Assembly (NCBI RefSeq): GCF_007827595.1
Contig: NZ_VISR01000022.1
Location: 1 to 64,000 of the forward strand
Length of the DNA stretch: 64,000 nucleotides
Origin: Streptomyces sp. BK340
GTDB taxonomy: Bacteria; Actinomycetota; Actinomycetes; Streptomycetales; Streptomycetaceae
Reading direction: 5' to 3'
The notes under the pieces were generated by a model. It saw only the letters and a list, made by a program, of their open reading frames with translations. It did not search any database and was not told where the DNA came from. Positions 9,031 through 16,934 of the stretch are shown one piece after another. The position numbers and the translations under genes are program-made. The number at the start of each line of letters is the position of its first letter. Within the stretch, counting starts at the first letter, position 1.

Positions 9031-10010
9031 GACCGCTCCTTGTCCTTCCCGCTGCTCTGCCGGTCGGTCCTGTGCTCGGCGGAACGACCGGTCACGGCGA
9101 GGAACACGTCGTCGAGCGTGGGCCGGCGCAGCGCCACGTTGCCGATCGCGACACCGGAGTCCCTGAGCAGATGCAGGAGATCGGGCAGCGTGCCGCCGTC
9201 GGCCAGCGGTGCGTGGACCACCAGCGTCTCCGGGTCGGCGGTCGGCTCGATGCCCAGCCGCTCCCGCAGGAGTCCCGTGGTCCGGTCGAGGGCTGCGCCG
9301 TCGACGAGGGTGATGCCGACCCAGTCCTGGCCCACCTGCGCCTTCAGCTCGTCCGGCGTGCCGCCGGCGATGACCTTCCCCTGGTCGATCACCGACAGCG
9401 AGTCGGCGAGCTGGTCGGCCTCCTCCAGGTACTGCGTCGTGAGCAGCACGGTGGTGCCCTCCGCGACCAGTTCGCGCACCATCTGCCACACCGCCATGCG
9501 GCTGCGCGGGTCCAGGCCGGTGGTCGGCTCGTCGAGGAAGATGAGCCTGGGGCGGGCCATGAGGCTCGCGGCGAGATCGAGCCGGCGGCGCATCCCGCCC
9601 GAGTACGTCTTCGTCTGCCGGTCGGCCGCCCGGCCCAGGTCGAACCGCTCCAGCAGCTCGCTCGCCCGTGCCCTGCTGTCGGACTTGGACAGCCGGAACA
9701 GCCGGCCGATCATGTGCAGGTTCTCGCGCCCGGTCAGCAACTGGTCCACCGCGGCGTACTGCCCGGTGAGTCCGATGATGGCCCGAACCCTTCGTGGATC
9801 GCTGCGCACATCGATGCCGAACACCTCGGCCGTCCCGTCGTCCGGGCCGATCAGGGTGCTCAGGAGGCGGACGGTGGTCGTCTTGCCCGCGCCGTTGGGG
9901 CCGAGCAGACCGTGTACGGTGCCCTCCGGCACGGTGAGTTCAAGGTGGTCGAGTGCCATGACCGAGCCGAAGCTCTTGCACAGTCCAGCCACTTCGATCG
10001 CTGCCGGCAT
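9027..10010 (-). CDS. ABC exporter ATP-binding protein (DrrA-like)
   Basis: This 327-residue ABC ATPase shows Walker A (GPNGAGKTT, about residue 38), a Q-loop near TGQYAAVD, the signature YSGGMRRRL, Walker B LIFLDEP and a switch region TTQYLEEAD. A C-terminal extension of about 100 residues is typical of DrrA/CcmA-type drug exporters. It is the first gene of a two-gene minus-strand operon with the permease. Its 131-bp upstream region is shared with the divergent tandem-MerR gene and contains the imperfect dyad ATTGAAACTTT / AAAGTCTCAAT. This suggests that the pump is regulated by that protein. Substrate is not readable from sequence; context points to the neighbouring NRPS product. Confidence 0.95.
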   Translation of the reverse strand: MPAAIEVAGLCKSFGSVMALDHLELTVPEGTVHGLLGPNGAGKTTTVRLLSTLIGPDDGTAEVFGIDVRSDPRRVRAIIGLTGQYAAVDQLLTGRENLHMIGRLFRLSKSDSRARASELLERFDLGRAADRQTKTYSGGMRRRLDLAASLMARPRLIFLDEPTTGLDPRSRMAVWQMVRELVAEGTTVLLTTQYLEEADQLADSLSVIDQGKVIAGGTPDELKAQVGQDWVGITLVDGAALDRTTGLLRERLGIEPTADPETLVVHAPLADGGTLPDLLHLLRDSGVAIGNVALRRPTLDDVFLAVTGRSAEHRTDRQSSGKDKERS

Positions 10011-10089
10011 TTACCGGATTTCCTTTCCGAGCAGTGGCGGTTTTTGAACTTCCCGGTTCATGAAGCTCAAGCGTATACCTGCAATCCCG

Positions 10090-10139
10090 ATTGAAACTTT
10101 GAAAGAAAAGCCGCAGGAATAGTGCGCTAAAGTCTCAAT
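10090..10139. promoter_or_regulatory. Divergent operator region, ABC exporter / tandem-MerR regulator
   Basis: ATTGAAACTTT (10090-10100) and AAAGTCTCAAT (10129-10139) are inverted repeats matching at 10 of 11 positions, separated by 28 bp. The right arm ends 2 bp before the ATG of the regulator gene, so that transcript may be leaderless and the gene autoregulated. A second short dyad, TGAAC (10045-10049) with GTTCA (10056-10060), lies closer to the ATPase start. Confidence 0.6.
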
Positions 10140-10141
10140 CC

Positions 10142-10882
10142 ATGGATCACCTGCGTCCGACCGATCTGGCCCGTGAGCACGGCATCTCGACCCAGGCGGT
10201 CCGCAACTACGAGCGGGACGGGTGCATCCCGCTCGCCGACCGCACCGCATCCGGCTACCGGGTCTACACCGAAACGCACGCGGCCGCCCTGCGCGCCTAT
10301 CTGGCGCTCGTCCCGGCGCACGGATACGCCGTGAGCGGGCAGATCATGCGGGCGCTCAACACGGGCGAACTCGACGCCGCGCTCACGGCCGTCGACCGCA
10401 GTCATGCCCAACTGCTGCGCGACCGGGGAACACTGGACGCGGTCGGGCAGGCCGTCGCCCATCTGACCACCGGCCCCGACGCCGCCGCGCACACACCGGT
10501 GAGCAGCGAGACCTTCAGCATCGGCGAACTGGCCCACCGCCTGGGTGTCACCGCGGCGACCCTGCGCAACTGGGAAGCGGCGGGCATCCTCGCCCCCGAC
10601 CGCGCACCGGTCACCGGCCACCGCACGTACGGCGCCCCCGAGGTCCGTGACGCGGAACTGGCCCATCTCCTGAGGCGCGGCGGCTACCAACTGGACCAGA
10701 TCGCCACCGTGGTCCAGCAGATCCGCACCGCCGGCGGCACCCAGGCACTGTCCGCCGCCCTCGACGACTGGCGGCAACGCCTCACCGTCCGGGGCGTGGC
10801 GATGCTCAACGCCTCCGTCCAGCTCGCCCGTTACACAGCCCTCCTCGGCATCACCCCGCCCCAGCCGTCGCACCGTCGGTGA
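10142..10882 (+). CDS. TioE-family regulator with two MerR DNA-binding domains
   Basis: This 246-residue protein contains two complete MerR-type winged helix-turn-helix domains in tandem. The first is near residues 4-70 (TDLAREHGISTQAVRNYERDG, with GYRVY as the wing); the second is near residues 125-190 (IGELAHRLGVTAATLRNWEAAG, wing HRTY). A normal MerR protein has one such domain and a short dimerisation helix. The layout matches what I recall of TioE-like proteins from the thiocoraline cluster. It is divergent from the DrrAB-like exporter. The start ATG lies immediately after a TTGAGACTTT-type motif. Effector-binding residues are not evident. Control of the exporter and esterase genes is inferred from the shared operators. 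Confidence 0.85.
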   Translation: MDHLRPTDLAREHGISTQAVRNYERDGCIPLADRTASGYRVYTETHAAALRAYLALVPAHGYAVSGQIMRALNTGELDAALTAVDRSHAQLLRDRGTLDAVGQAVAHLTTGPDAAAHTPVSSETFSIGELAHRLGVTAATLRNWEAAGILAPDRAPVTGHRTYGAPEVRDAELAHLLRRGGYQLDQIATVVQQIRTAGGTQALSAALDDWRQRLTVRGVAMLNASVQLARYTALLGITPPQPSHRR

Positions 10883-10925
10883 GAATGGGCGATGTTCACG
10901 CGCTGACAGGGAGGCAGGGGGACGC

Positions 10926-11360
10926 ATGGCCGAGGACGTGGAGACCGTGACGGAAACCGAGCAACGGGCAGCGGCCGAGCCCCTGCCCGAGCCCCTCGTC
11001 AAGGAGATGGACAGGGAGATGCGCAGGTGGCGGATCGCCACCTTCAACTACGGGGTCACCTACTACCTCAGCCGCATCCTGCTCATCATCGCCAGCGCCA
11101 TCGTGGCGGCCGACCAGAACCTCGGCGGCGGCCACGGGAGTTGGCTGATCACCTGGGTGCCGGCGCTGGCACTGGTCGTCGCGGTGATGACGGCCGTGGA
11201 CACCTGGCTGAAGCCCCAGCAGAAGTGGCGCGGGTTCATGGAGTCCCGGGACGCCCTGGCGGACCTGCGGATCCAGGCGGGCGGCGGCATGCCGGCCGAC
11301 GAGGTGCGCGCGAAGTTCCTGGAACTGCGCCGGCAGCACCGGGAGCGGAACGTCTTCTGA
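10926..11360 (+). CDS. SLATT-like two-helix membrane protein (candidate pore-type effector)
   Basis: This 144-residue protein has a charged N-terminal helix (LVKEMDREMRRWRIATFNYGVTYY), two adjacent transmembrane segments (ILLIIASAIVAADQ and WVPALALVVAVMTAVDTW), then a soluble charged helical tail (KPQQKWRGFMESRDALADLR). That arrangement is the SLATT/DUF4231 pattern. SLATT proteins are predicted membrane effectors in bacterial nucleotide-signalling conflict systems. The start ATG is supported by GGGAGG at 10910-10915 plus a further G-run. It is convergent with the Nudix-like gene, 24 bp away, and next to the caspase/STAND gene. The family call rests on architecture, not on alignment, so moderate confidence. 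Confidence 0.65.
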   Translation: MAEDVETVTETEQRAAAEPLPEPLVKEMDREMRRWRIATFNYGVTYYLSRILLIIASAIVAADQNLGGGHGSWLITWVPALALVVAVMTAVDTWLKPQQKWRGFMESRDALADLRIQAGGGMPADEVRAKFLELRRQHRERNVF

Positions 11361-11384
11361 CGAGCCGCCCCCGGCACGGCGGGG

Positions 11385-12407
11385 CTACTTACGGGCGACG
11401 GACGTCGCGAGCCGTTCCACCGCCCGGCGCTCGGCGGCCTCGACGTCCAGCCGGCCGGACCGGTTGCCGCCGCGGGCGACGACGGCCGCGCGGACGAGGG
11501 CCAGGTAGAAGAGGGCGGGCCCGCACGGGGTCCACTCCGCGGGCTCCTTCCGCAGGATGAAGTCGAGCACGCTGTCGGGGTCGGCCGGGACGAAGTCGAA
11601 CCGGTCGTGCTCCCACTTGTCCTCGATGCCGCGGCTGCGGCGGGCCATGAGGGTGTCGGCCGTCAGGCCGGGGAGCACGGCCCGGTAGAAGGCCGCCCAC
11701 TGGTGGTTGCGCAGGTCGAGCGCGAAGGCGAGCAGTTCCAGCTCGACCTCGTCCTCGTCCTGGACGGCGAGTTCCTCCCGCAGCGCGCGGCGCGCCACCG
11801 CGTGCAGGCTGATGGGGGAGCCGTCCTCGGGGACGTCGTGGATGGCGGCGAGCCCCTCGTTGACCGAGGAGTTCCAGCGCACCTTGTTGTGGCCCTCCAC
11901 CCTGACGCTGCGCCGCGCGAAGACCATCTTCCGGTCGGGTCCCGTCTCCACCGCCACGTTGACGCCGAAGCTGCAGGAGAGGAACGCGGGCGCCGTCACC
12001 GGGTCGGCGTTCTCCAGGTACTGGGAGCGCAGGGTGGCGGACTCCCCTTCGCGCAGCGGCTCGTCGAGGTTCACGGACGTGGCGATGAAGTCGTAGTAGT
12101 CGGCGTCGCACAGACTCATCCGCACCAAGGGTTCTTCGGTCTCGTCGCTCCGCGAGGTGATGATGCTCTCGACGGCGAAACGGGGGTTGTTCCAGGCGTA
12201 CGGCTCACCCGCCGCCTGCCGGCGCTGCATCTCCGCCTCGATGTCCTCCCGCCACCGCTGGACCTCGACGGGGAGTTCCACGCGGCGGAGCCCCGGTTCG
12301 TAGATGATCTGGACATTCTCCTTCGGGATCGGGCGCGTGCCGTCTCCCTCGAAGATGTGACAGTCCGTGACGAAGTTCCCGATGACCATGCGGTCGCGCG
12401 ATTCCAC
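11385..12407 (-). CDS. Nudix-like protein of a conflict-type island
   Basis: This 340-residue soluble protein is poorly recognisable over its first 120 residues. The C-terminal half looks Nudix-like: a strand with NVAVETGPDRKMVFARR, a glycine-containing turn, then the helix HAVARRALREELAV, which keeps the EE pair of a Nudix box but has Ala where the first Glu of REU is usual. It may therefore bind rather than hydrolyse nucleotides. The GTG start at 12407 is supported by GGGGAGAG about 6 nt upstream. It is divergent from the caspase/STAND gene, sharing a promoter region of about 126 bp, and convergent with the SLATT-like gene. Nudix domains occur as sensors or effectors in STAND/SMODS-linked systems; its role here is inference. 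Confidence 0.5.
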   Translation of the reverse strand: MESRDRMVIGNFVTDCHIFEGDGTRPIPKENVQIIYEPGLRRVELPVEVQRWREDIEAEMQRRQAAGEPYAWNNPRFAVESIITSRSDETEEPLVRMSLCDADYYDFIATSVNLDEPLREGESATLRSQYLENADPVTAPAFLSCSFGVNVAVETGPDRKMVFARRSVRVEGHNKVRWNSSVNEGLAAIHDVPEDGSPISLHAVARRALREELAVQDEDEVELELLAFALDLRNHQWAAFYRAVLPGLTADTLMARRSRGIEDKWEHDRFDFVPADPDSVLDFILRKEPAEWTPCGPALFYLALVRAAVVARGGNRSGRLDVEAAERRAVERLATSVARK

Positions 12408-12533
12408 GAGTTCTCTCCCCGTGTCGAGTAGCGTGAGCGGCGCACCTTGTCAGGTGTGAGACGTCAGGTTTCCACAGACGGTCCTGCCGCGTGGCATGGA
12501 CGGGTGGCTGAACTCTTTGGAGGGGGAGTTCGG

Positions 12534-15500
12534 TTGGACCGGGGGAAGAAGCGCGACGGTGTGGTCGCCACGGTTGTCGTCGACACATACCGGGGTGACG
12601 CACGACGGGTCAGGGACCGTACACAGCTGCGGAAGACGGCCTCTCGCTTCGTGGAACAGGCCGCACGACTCGGTTTTGACGCACCGTCACTGGGAGTCAC
12701 CAGCGCGGGCAGAGGTGGCGGGCCCGGACCGTCCGCGGGGCGTGAACAGATTCGCGATCTGGTGCTGCGGCTGAGACAGCAGGCGGTGGAGAGGAAGATC
12801 CTCTACTGGACCGGTCACGGCGAAGTCGTGTCGGGCGCCTTCTACCTGGCCTGCGAAGACAGCTACCAGGACGGCGAGTTCGATCCCGGCCGGGGGGTCT
12901 CGGCCGAGGAACTCGTCTCGTGGCTCGCCGAGGACCCCACGGACACCCTGCTCGTCCTGGACGCCTGCTTCTCGGGCGAGGCGGTGCGCGAGGTCAGCCA
13001 CCACGTGAAGGACGCGCGGCTGAACGCCGGTGTCGACGACGCCGAGGTCGGGTTCGCCGTCGTCGCGACTGCCGGATCACGGCAGGAGGCGCTGGAGGGA
13101 CACTGGGTCGACTGCCTGGAAGAGGTCCTGTCGACTCCGGAACAGCTCATCGACGGCAGCGCCCGGATCTTCCAGCGCGAGAACGAGTACGTCCCCTTCC
13201 AGCAGCTGATGAGCGCGGTCCGGAGCCGGGCCGGGGGACAGGTCCCCTTCTGGCAGGAACCGCAGACACTGCGCGCCTGGTTCCTGCCCAACCCGCACTG
13301 GTCCCCGCGGGCGCGGTCCGCGCTGCGCCCGGAGGACGACCGCTCCTGGATCGGCCAGGAACTCGCCGGCGAGGAACTGCCGGTCTTCTCCGGCTCGGGA
13401 GAGAGCTGGCACCTGCGGGACTTCGCCTCCCGGCACCGGGTGCTCGCCGACCTCGTCAACTGGCTGCGCACCCAGGAAACCGGGATGCTCACGGTGACGG
13501 GAGCGTCCGGTGCGGGCAAGTCGACGCTCCTCGCGTACGTGGCGCACCTGACCGTCGAGCACTTCGTGGCCTCCCTGCCCGAGGACCGGCGCCCCCGGGT
13601 GCTGCCCGAACTCCGCTCGGTCAACGCCGCGCTCCACTGCCGCGGCCGGACACTGTCGACGCTCTGCGAGGAACTGGCCCGAGGCCTCACCCCGCTCGGA
13701 CTGGACACGACACAGATCAGGCAGGGATCACCGCACAGCCTGGTCCGGCAGGTCGAGGCTCTGGCGGAGCGCAAGGGCAGCCTCACCCTGATGTTCGACG
13801 GGCTCGACGAGGCGGCCGCGGGGCACTCCTTCGACCTCGCCCGGGGGCTGCTCAACCCGCTGGCGGCCCTGCCGGGCGTACGCGTGGTGGTCGCCACCCG
13901 GCCGAACGCCCGCCGCCGTCTTCCGGGCGAGCTGCGCGCCGAGACCCTGCTGGACGTGCTGCACAGCACCACCGTGCTGGAGCTGGACCGCAAGGACGAG
14001 ACCGAGCAGGACATCGCCCGGCACGTCGAACGGCTGCTCGCCGAGGGGGACTCCCTCTACGCGCTGCCGCACGCCGAGCAGCGACGCGGCGCCGTCGCCC
14101 GGCAGATCGCGGCCGGCAGCAACGGCCTCTTCCTCGTGGCCACCCTGTGGGCACGGCACGTGGCCAAGCGGCCGGTGCCGTCCGACGCGGAGCAGGTGCG
14201 CAGTGAGTTACGGCAGGGGACGTCCGTCCTGGACGCCCTGCTGGCCGAGGAGCTGTTACGCCTCGACCCGCAGGACACCGCCCGGGTCCGGGACTTCATG
14301 ACCGCCCTGGCGCTGGCCCAGGGAGTCGGACTGCCCCAGCCCAGGGTGTGGCTGGCGGTGACCAACGCGGTGCGCGCGCCCGAGAGCAGGGAGTACGGGG
14401 AGCCGGACCTGCGCGACGTGATCCGCCGGGCCACCGGAGTGACGATCGCCAAGGATGTCGAGGCGGGCGAGGAGGTCTACCGCCTCCACCACCCCAGCTT
14501 CGGCGCCCATCTGCTCGGCGACGAGCTGCGGCAGCGGGAACGGCACCGAGCGGTCCACCGGGCTCTGACCCCGCGCCGCGGTGAGGACTGGCGGACCGCG
14601 GAGCAGTACGTGAAGCGCCACCTCACCGCACATGCCGCCCTGGGCGGGGACGACCTCCTGGCGGAACTGGTGGGCGACTGCCACTTCCTGGTGGCCGCCT
14701 CGCCCGACGTCCTCGAGCCCCTGGTCGCCGCCCGGCTCACGACCACTCCGCACAGCGCGCTCTACCTGGGCGTCGCCGGTCACTTCCGCCGGCACGAGGC
14801 GGAGGAGGGCAGATGGGCGATGCTCCGGGCCACCGCGCTGGCCATGTTCTCGCGGGAGTTCCTCACTGCCGTGCCGAAGCCGTCGTCGGTGTTCTGGGAC
14901 GACGTGTGGAGCAGCGCCGTACGGCTTCCGCTGCACAGGAGCTGGCCCGCCCCGCCCGGCGGGGCGCTCGCCGTGCACTGGGAGTCGCACGGCGACGGGA
15001 TCATCCACGCGTCGGGCGCCGGTGAGGTCAAGTCCTGGACCGCGGAGGGACAGGAGATCCGGGGCAGGGACACCGGGCCGGCCACCTGGGGCGCCCCGCC
15101 GCGGCAGCGGGGCGTGACGGCGTCGGGCCGCGGCGACAACCGGGTGGTCGCCACCGTGGACCGCCGGTGCGTGCGGATGTGGCACGGCAACGGCAGATAC
15201 CCGGTGGAGGAGCTGTACTGGGGCGGGACTCCGGGCACTGTCGACTCGGTGCGGTGGGGCAGGGAGGTCCTCCTCGCCACGGTCGACGGTGACCGGGTGT
15301 GGCTGTGGCGGTGGGACAGCAGCAGGAAGTACTCCCGGGACGAACTCCGCACGCACACCGTCCGCATGCCGGCCCTCTGCGCCTGTCTCCTGGTGGCGGG
15401 CGAGAGAGCCGCGCTGGTCACCGGTGGGCCCACGGGGGTGAAGGTGTGGGAGGTGCCCGGCCGGAAGACGATGAAGGAGCCGCTCAGGCAGGTCCGGTCA

Positions 15501-16934
15501 CTGGGGGACGGCATCGAGCAGGTTGTCGCGGTGTCGGCCCTGGCCCTGCCGGACGGAGCCGGATCCGGGGCGGTGATCGGGGCGCTGGACGGCCATACGC
15601 TCCACACCTGGCGGATGGACGACCTCTTCCGGGGAGAGGCACGCCCGCTGTTCGGCCCCGGACCCGCGAGCGCCGGCCGGTCCGTGACCGTCGGACGGGG
15701 GCCGCGCGGACTGCTGACAGCGGTGGGGGAGGACGCCGCGGTCCGTGTCTGGGACGAGGAGGGCGCGGAACAGGTCTCGCTGCCGTGCGACCACGATCAC
15801 CAGTCCCTGGTCTTCGACCCCTCGGGAACAGGACGCCTGGCGGTGGCGGACGAGACACGCATCCGCGTCTGGGAGCCGCATGAACCACCTGCGGACGGTG
15901 CGGTGGCGGACGCCCGCCACACCGGCGGGAGAGCGGTCGGCAGGACACGGCTGCGGGTGACGGACCCAGGACCCGACGGAACCGTGCTGATGAGCCGCTC
16001 TCAGGGCTCGGACGTACTGGTCAGCCCGCACTCCTGCGACGGGCAGGCAGGTGAGGCGCTCCGGCTCGCGCACCCCGCGAGGGTGGAGGCGCTCGCCGCG
16101 ACGAGGGTCGGTGACCGCTGGCTGACCGCCGCGGTCGGACGCAGGCAGGTGCTGCTCTGGACGCTGGGGCCGGGACTGAGAGTGCTGCGCACCGAGAGCT
16201 TCGCCCTGCCGGGGCCGGAGGACCGGCCGGTGCCTTCCCTGGCTCTCCAGGCCACCGGAACCGGCCGGCTGCGGCTGCTGTGGCCGTTCGGGCAGAGCGT
16301 GGCCACCTGGGAACGCGAGCTGCGGGACTCCGGCACCTGGAGCGAAGCGCAGACCTTCTGGATGGGAGCCGCCGGCGCCGTGCAGCGGCTCGACGTGGTG
16401 GGGCCTGCCTCGGGCCCTTCGTGGCTGTCGGCCTGGGGCGGCAACGTGGTCCGGGTCTGGGACCTCACGGACCCCGGCGCGAAGCCGCAGCCGGTCGGCG
16501 TCATCCGGGCGAAGGCTGTGGCCGCGGGCCTGCTGACGCGCACGAACACGCCGGTGCCGCTGATCGCCTTCACCACCGGGGAGACGGTGAAGTTCGCCGA
16601 GTGCGACGGAGGTTACGCCGTGCCGACCGTCCTGCCGCGGCAGGACGCGGGAGCACTCGACGGTGTCGCCCTGGCGGGTCCGGCGCAGCGGCCCCTGCTC
16701 GTGGGCTGGAGCCGGAAGTCCGGCCGCCTCCGGCTCTGGGACGTCAGGCGGGAGAAAGCGCTGGACCCCATGGAATCGCGCGGGTACGACGTGACGGGCG
16801 TGGACTCGGCCTTCGACGGCCGTGGCATCACCCTCATGATCCAGGGCATCGCGCAGAACAGTGTCCGTTGCGATCAGGTGTTCGTGCCCTGGCCGGTCGG
16901 ATCCCCACGAAGAGACAAGGAGCGCGTTCTTTGA
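12534..16934 (+). CDS. Caspase-like protease / STAND NTPase / beta-propeller fusion
   Basis: This giant three-part protein has 1466 residues from the TTG at 12534. A caspase-type domain comes first, with catalytic His95 in YWTGHGE and Cys145 in VLDACFSGE. A STAND/NACHT-type NTPase follows, with Walker A GASGAGKST (from residue 323) and Walker B LMFDGLDE (about 420). The last 600 residues or so hold many WD-type blade ends (VWDEEG, VWEPHE, LWTLGPG, VWDLTD, LWDVRR). The TTG start has GGAGGGGG at 12519-12526, 7 nt away; upstream in-frame TTG 12447, GTG 12456 and GTG 12504 lack good sites. Codons 559 and 575 are TTA, so expression should need bldA tRNA. It is coupled by a 4-bp overlap to a hydrolase gene. 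Such proteins are thought to sense invaders through the propeller and activate proteolysis; target unknown. Confidence 0.9.
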   Translation: MDRGKKRDGVVATVVVDTYRGDARRVRDRTQLRKTASRFVEQAARLGFDAPSLGVTSAGRGGGPGPSAGREQIRDLVLRLRQQAVERKILYWTGHGEVVSGAFYLACEDSYQDGEFDPGRGVSAEELVSWLAEDPTDTLLVLDACFSGEAVREVSHHVKDARLNAGVDDAEVGFAVVATAGSRQEALEGHWVDCLEEVLSTPEQLIDGSARIFQRENEYVPFQQLMSAVRSRAGGQVPFWQEPQTLRAWFLPNPHWSPRARSALRPEDDRSWIGQELAGEELPVFSGSGESWHLRDFASRHRVLADLVNWLRTQETGMLTVTGASGAGKSTLLAYVAHLTVEHFVASLPEDRRPRVLPELRSVNAALHCRGRTLSTLCEELARGLTPLGLDTTQIRQGSPHSLVRQVEALAERKGSLTLMFDGLDEAAAGHSFDLARGLLNPLAALPGVRVVVATRPNARRRLPGELRAETLLDVLHSTTVLELDRKDETEQDIARHVERLLAEGDSLYALPHAEQRRGAVARQIAAGSNGLFLVATLWARHVAKRPVPSDAEQVRSELRQGTSVLDALLAEELLRLDPQDTARVRDFMTALALAQGVGLPQPRVWLAVTNAVRAPESREYGEPDLRDVIRRATGVTIAKDVEAGEEVYRLHHPSFGAHLLGDELRQRERHRAVHRALTPRRGEDWRTAEQYVKRHLTAHAALGGDDLLAELVGDCHFLVAASPDVLEPLVAARLTTTPHSALYLGVAGHFRRHEAEEGRWAMLRATALAMFSREFLTAVPKPSSVFWDDVWSSAVRLPLHRSWPAPPGGALAVHWESHGDGIIHASGAGEVKSWTAEGQEIRGRDTGPATWGAPPRQRGVTASGRGDNRVVATVDRRCVRMWHGNGRYPVEELYWGGTPGTVDSVRWGREVLLATVDGDRVWLWRWDSSRKYSRDELRTHTVRMPALCACLLVAGERAALVTGGPTGVKVWEVPGRKTMKEPLRQVRSLGDGIEQVVAVSALALPDGAGSGAVIGALDGHTLHTWRMDDLFRGEARPLFGPGPASAGRSVTVGRGPRGLLTAVGEDAAVRVWDEEGAEQVSLPCDHDHQSLVFDPSGTGRLAVADETRIRVWEPHEPPADGAVADARHTGGRAVGRTRLRVTDPGPDGTVLMSRSQGSDVLVSPHSCDGQAGEALRLAHPARVEALAATRVGDRWLTAAVGRRQVLLWTLGPGLRVLRTESFALPGPEDRPVPSLALQATGTGRLRLLWPFGQSVATWERELRDSGTWSEAQTFWMGAAGAVQRLDVVGPASGPSWLSAWGGNVVRVWDLTDPGAKPQPVGVIRAKAVAAGLLTRTNTPVPLIAFTTGETVKFAECDGGYAVPTVLPRQDAGALDGVALAGPAQRPLLVGWSRKSGRLRLWDVRREKALDPMESRGYDVTGVDSAFDGRGITLMIQGIAQNSVRCDQVFVPWPVGSPRRDKERVL

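Noticed and set aside
9031..9489. Long N-terminal extension of the ABC permease
   Set aside because: It overlaps the ATPase gene in a different frame and has no membrane segments; ATG 9030 with ATGA coupling is the clear start.
16280..16930. Upstream extension of the hydrolase frame
   Set aside because: It lies over the propeller part of the caspase/STAND gene in another frame; the TTG at 16931 with AAGGAG and the lipase N-terminus decides the start.
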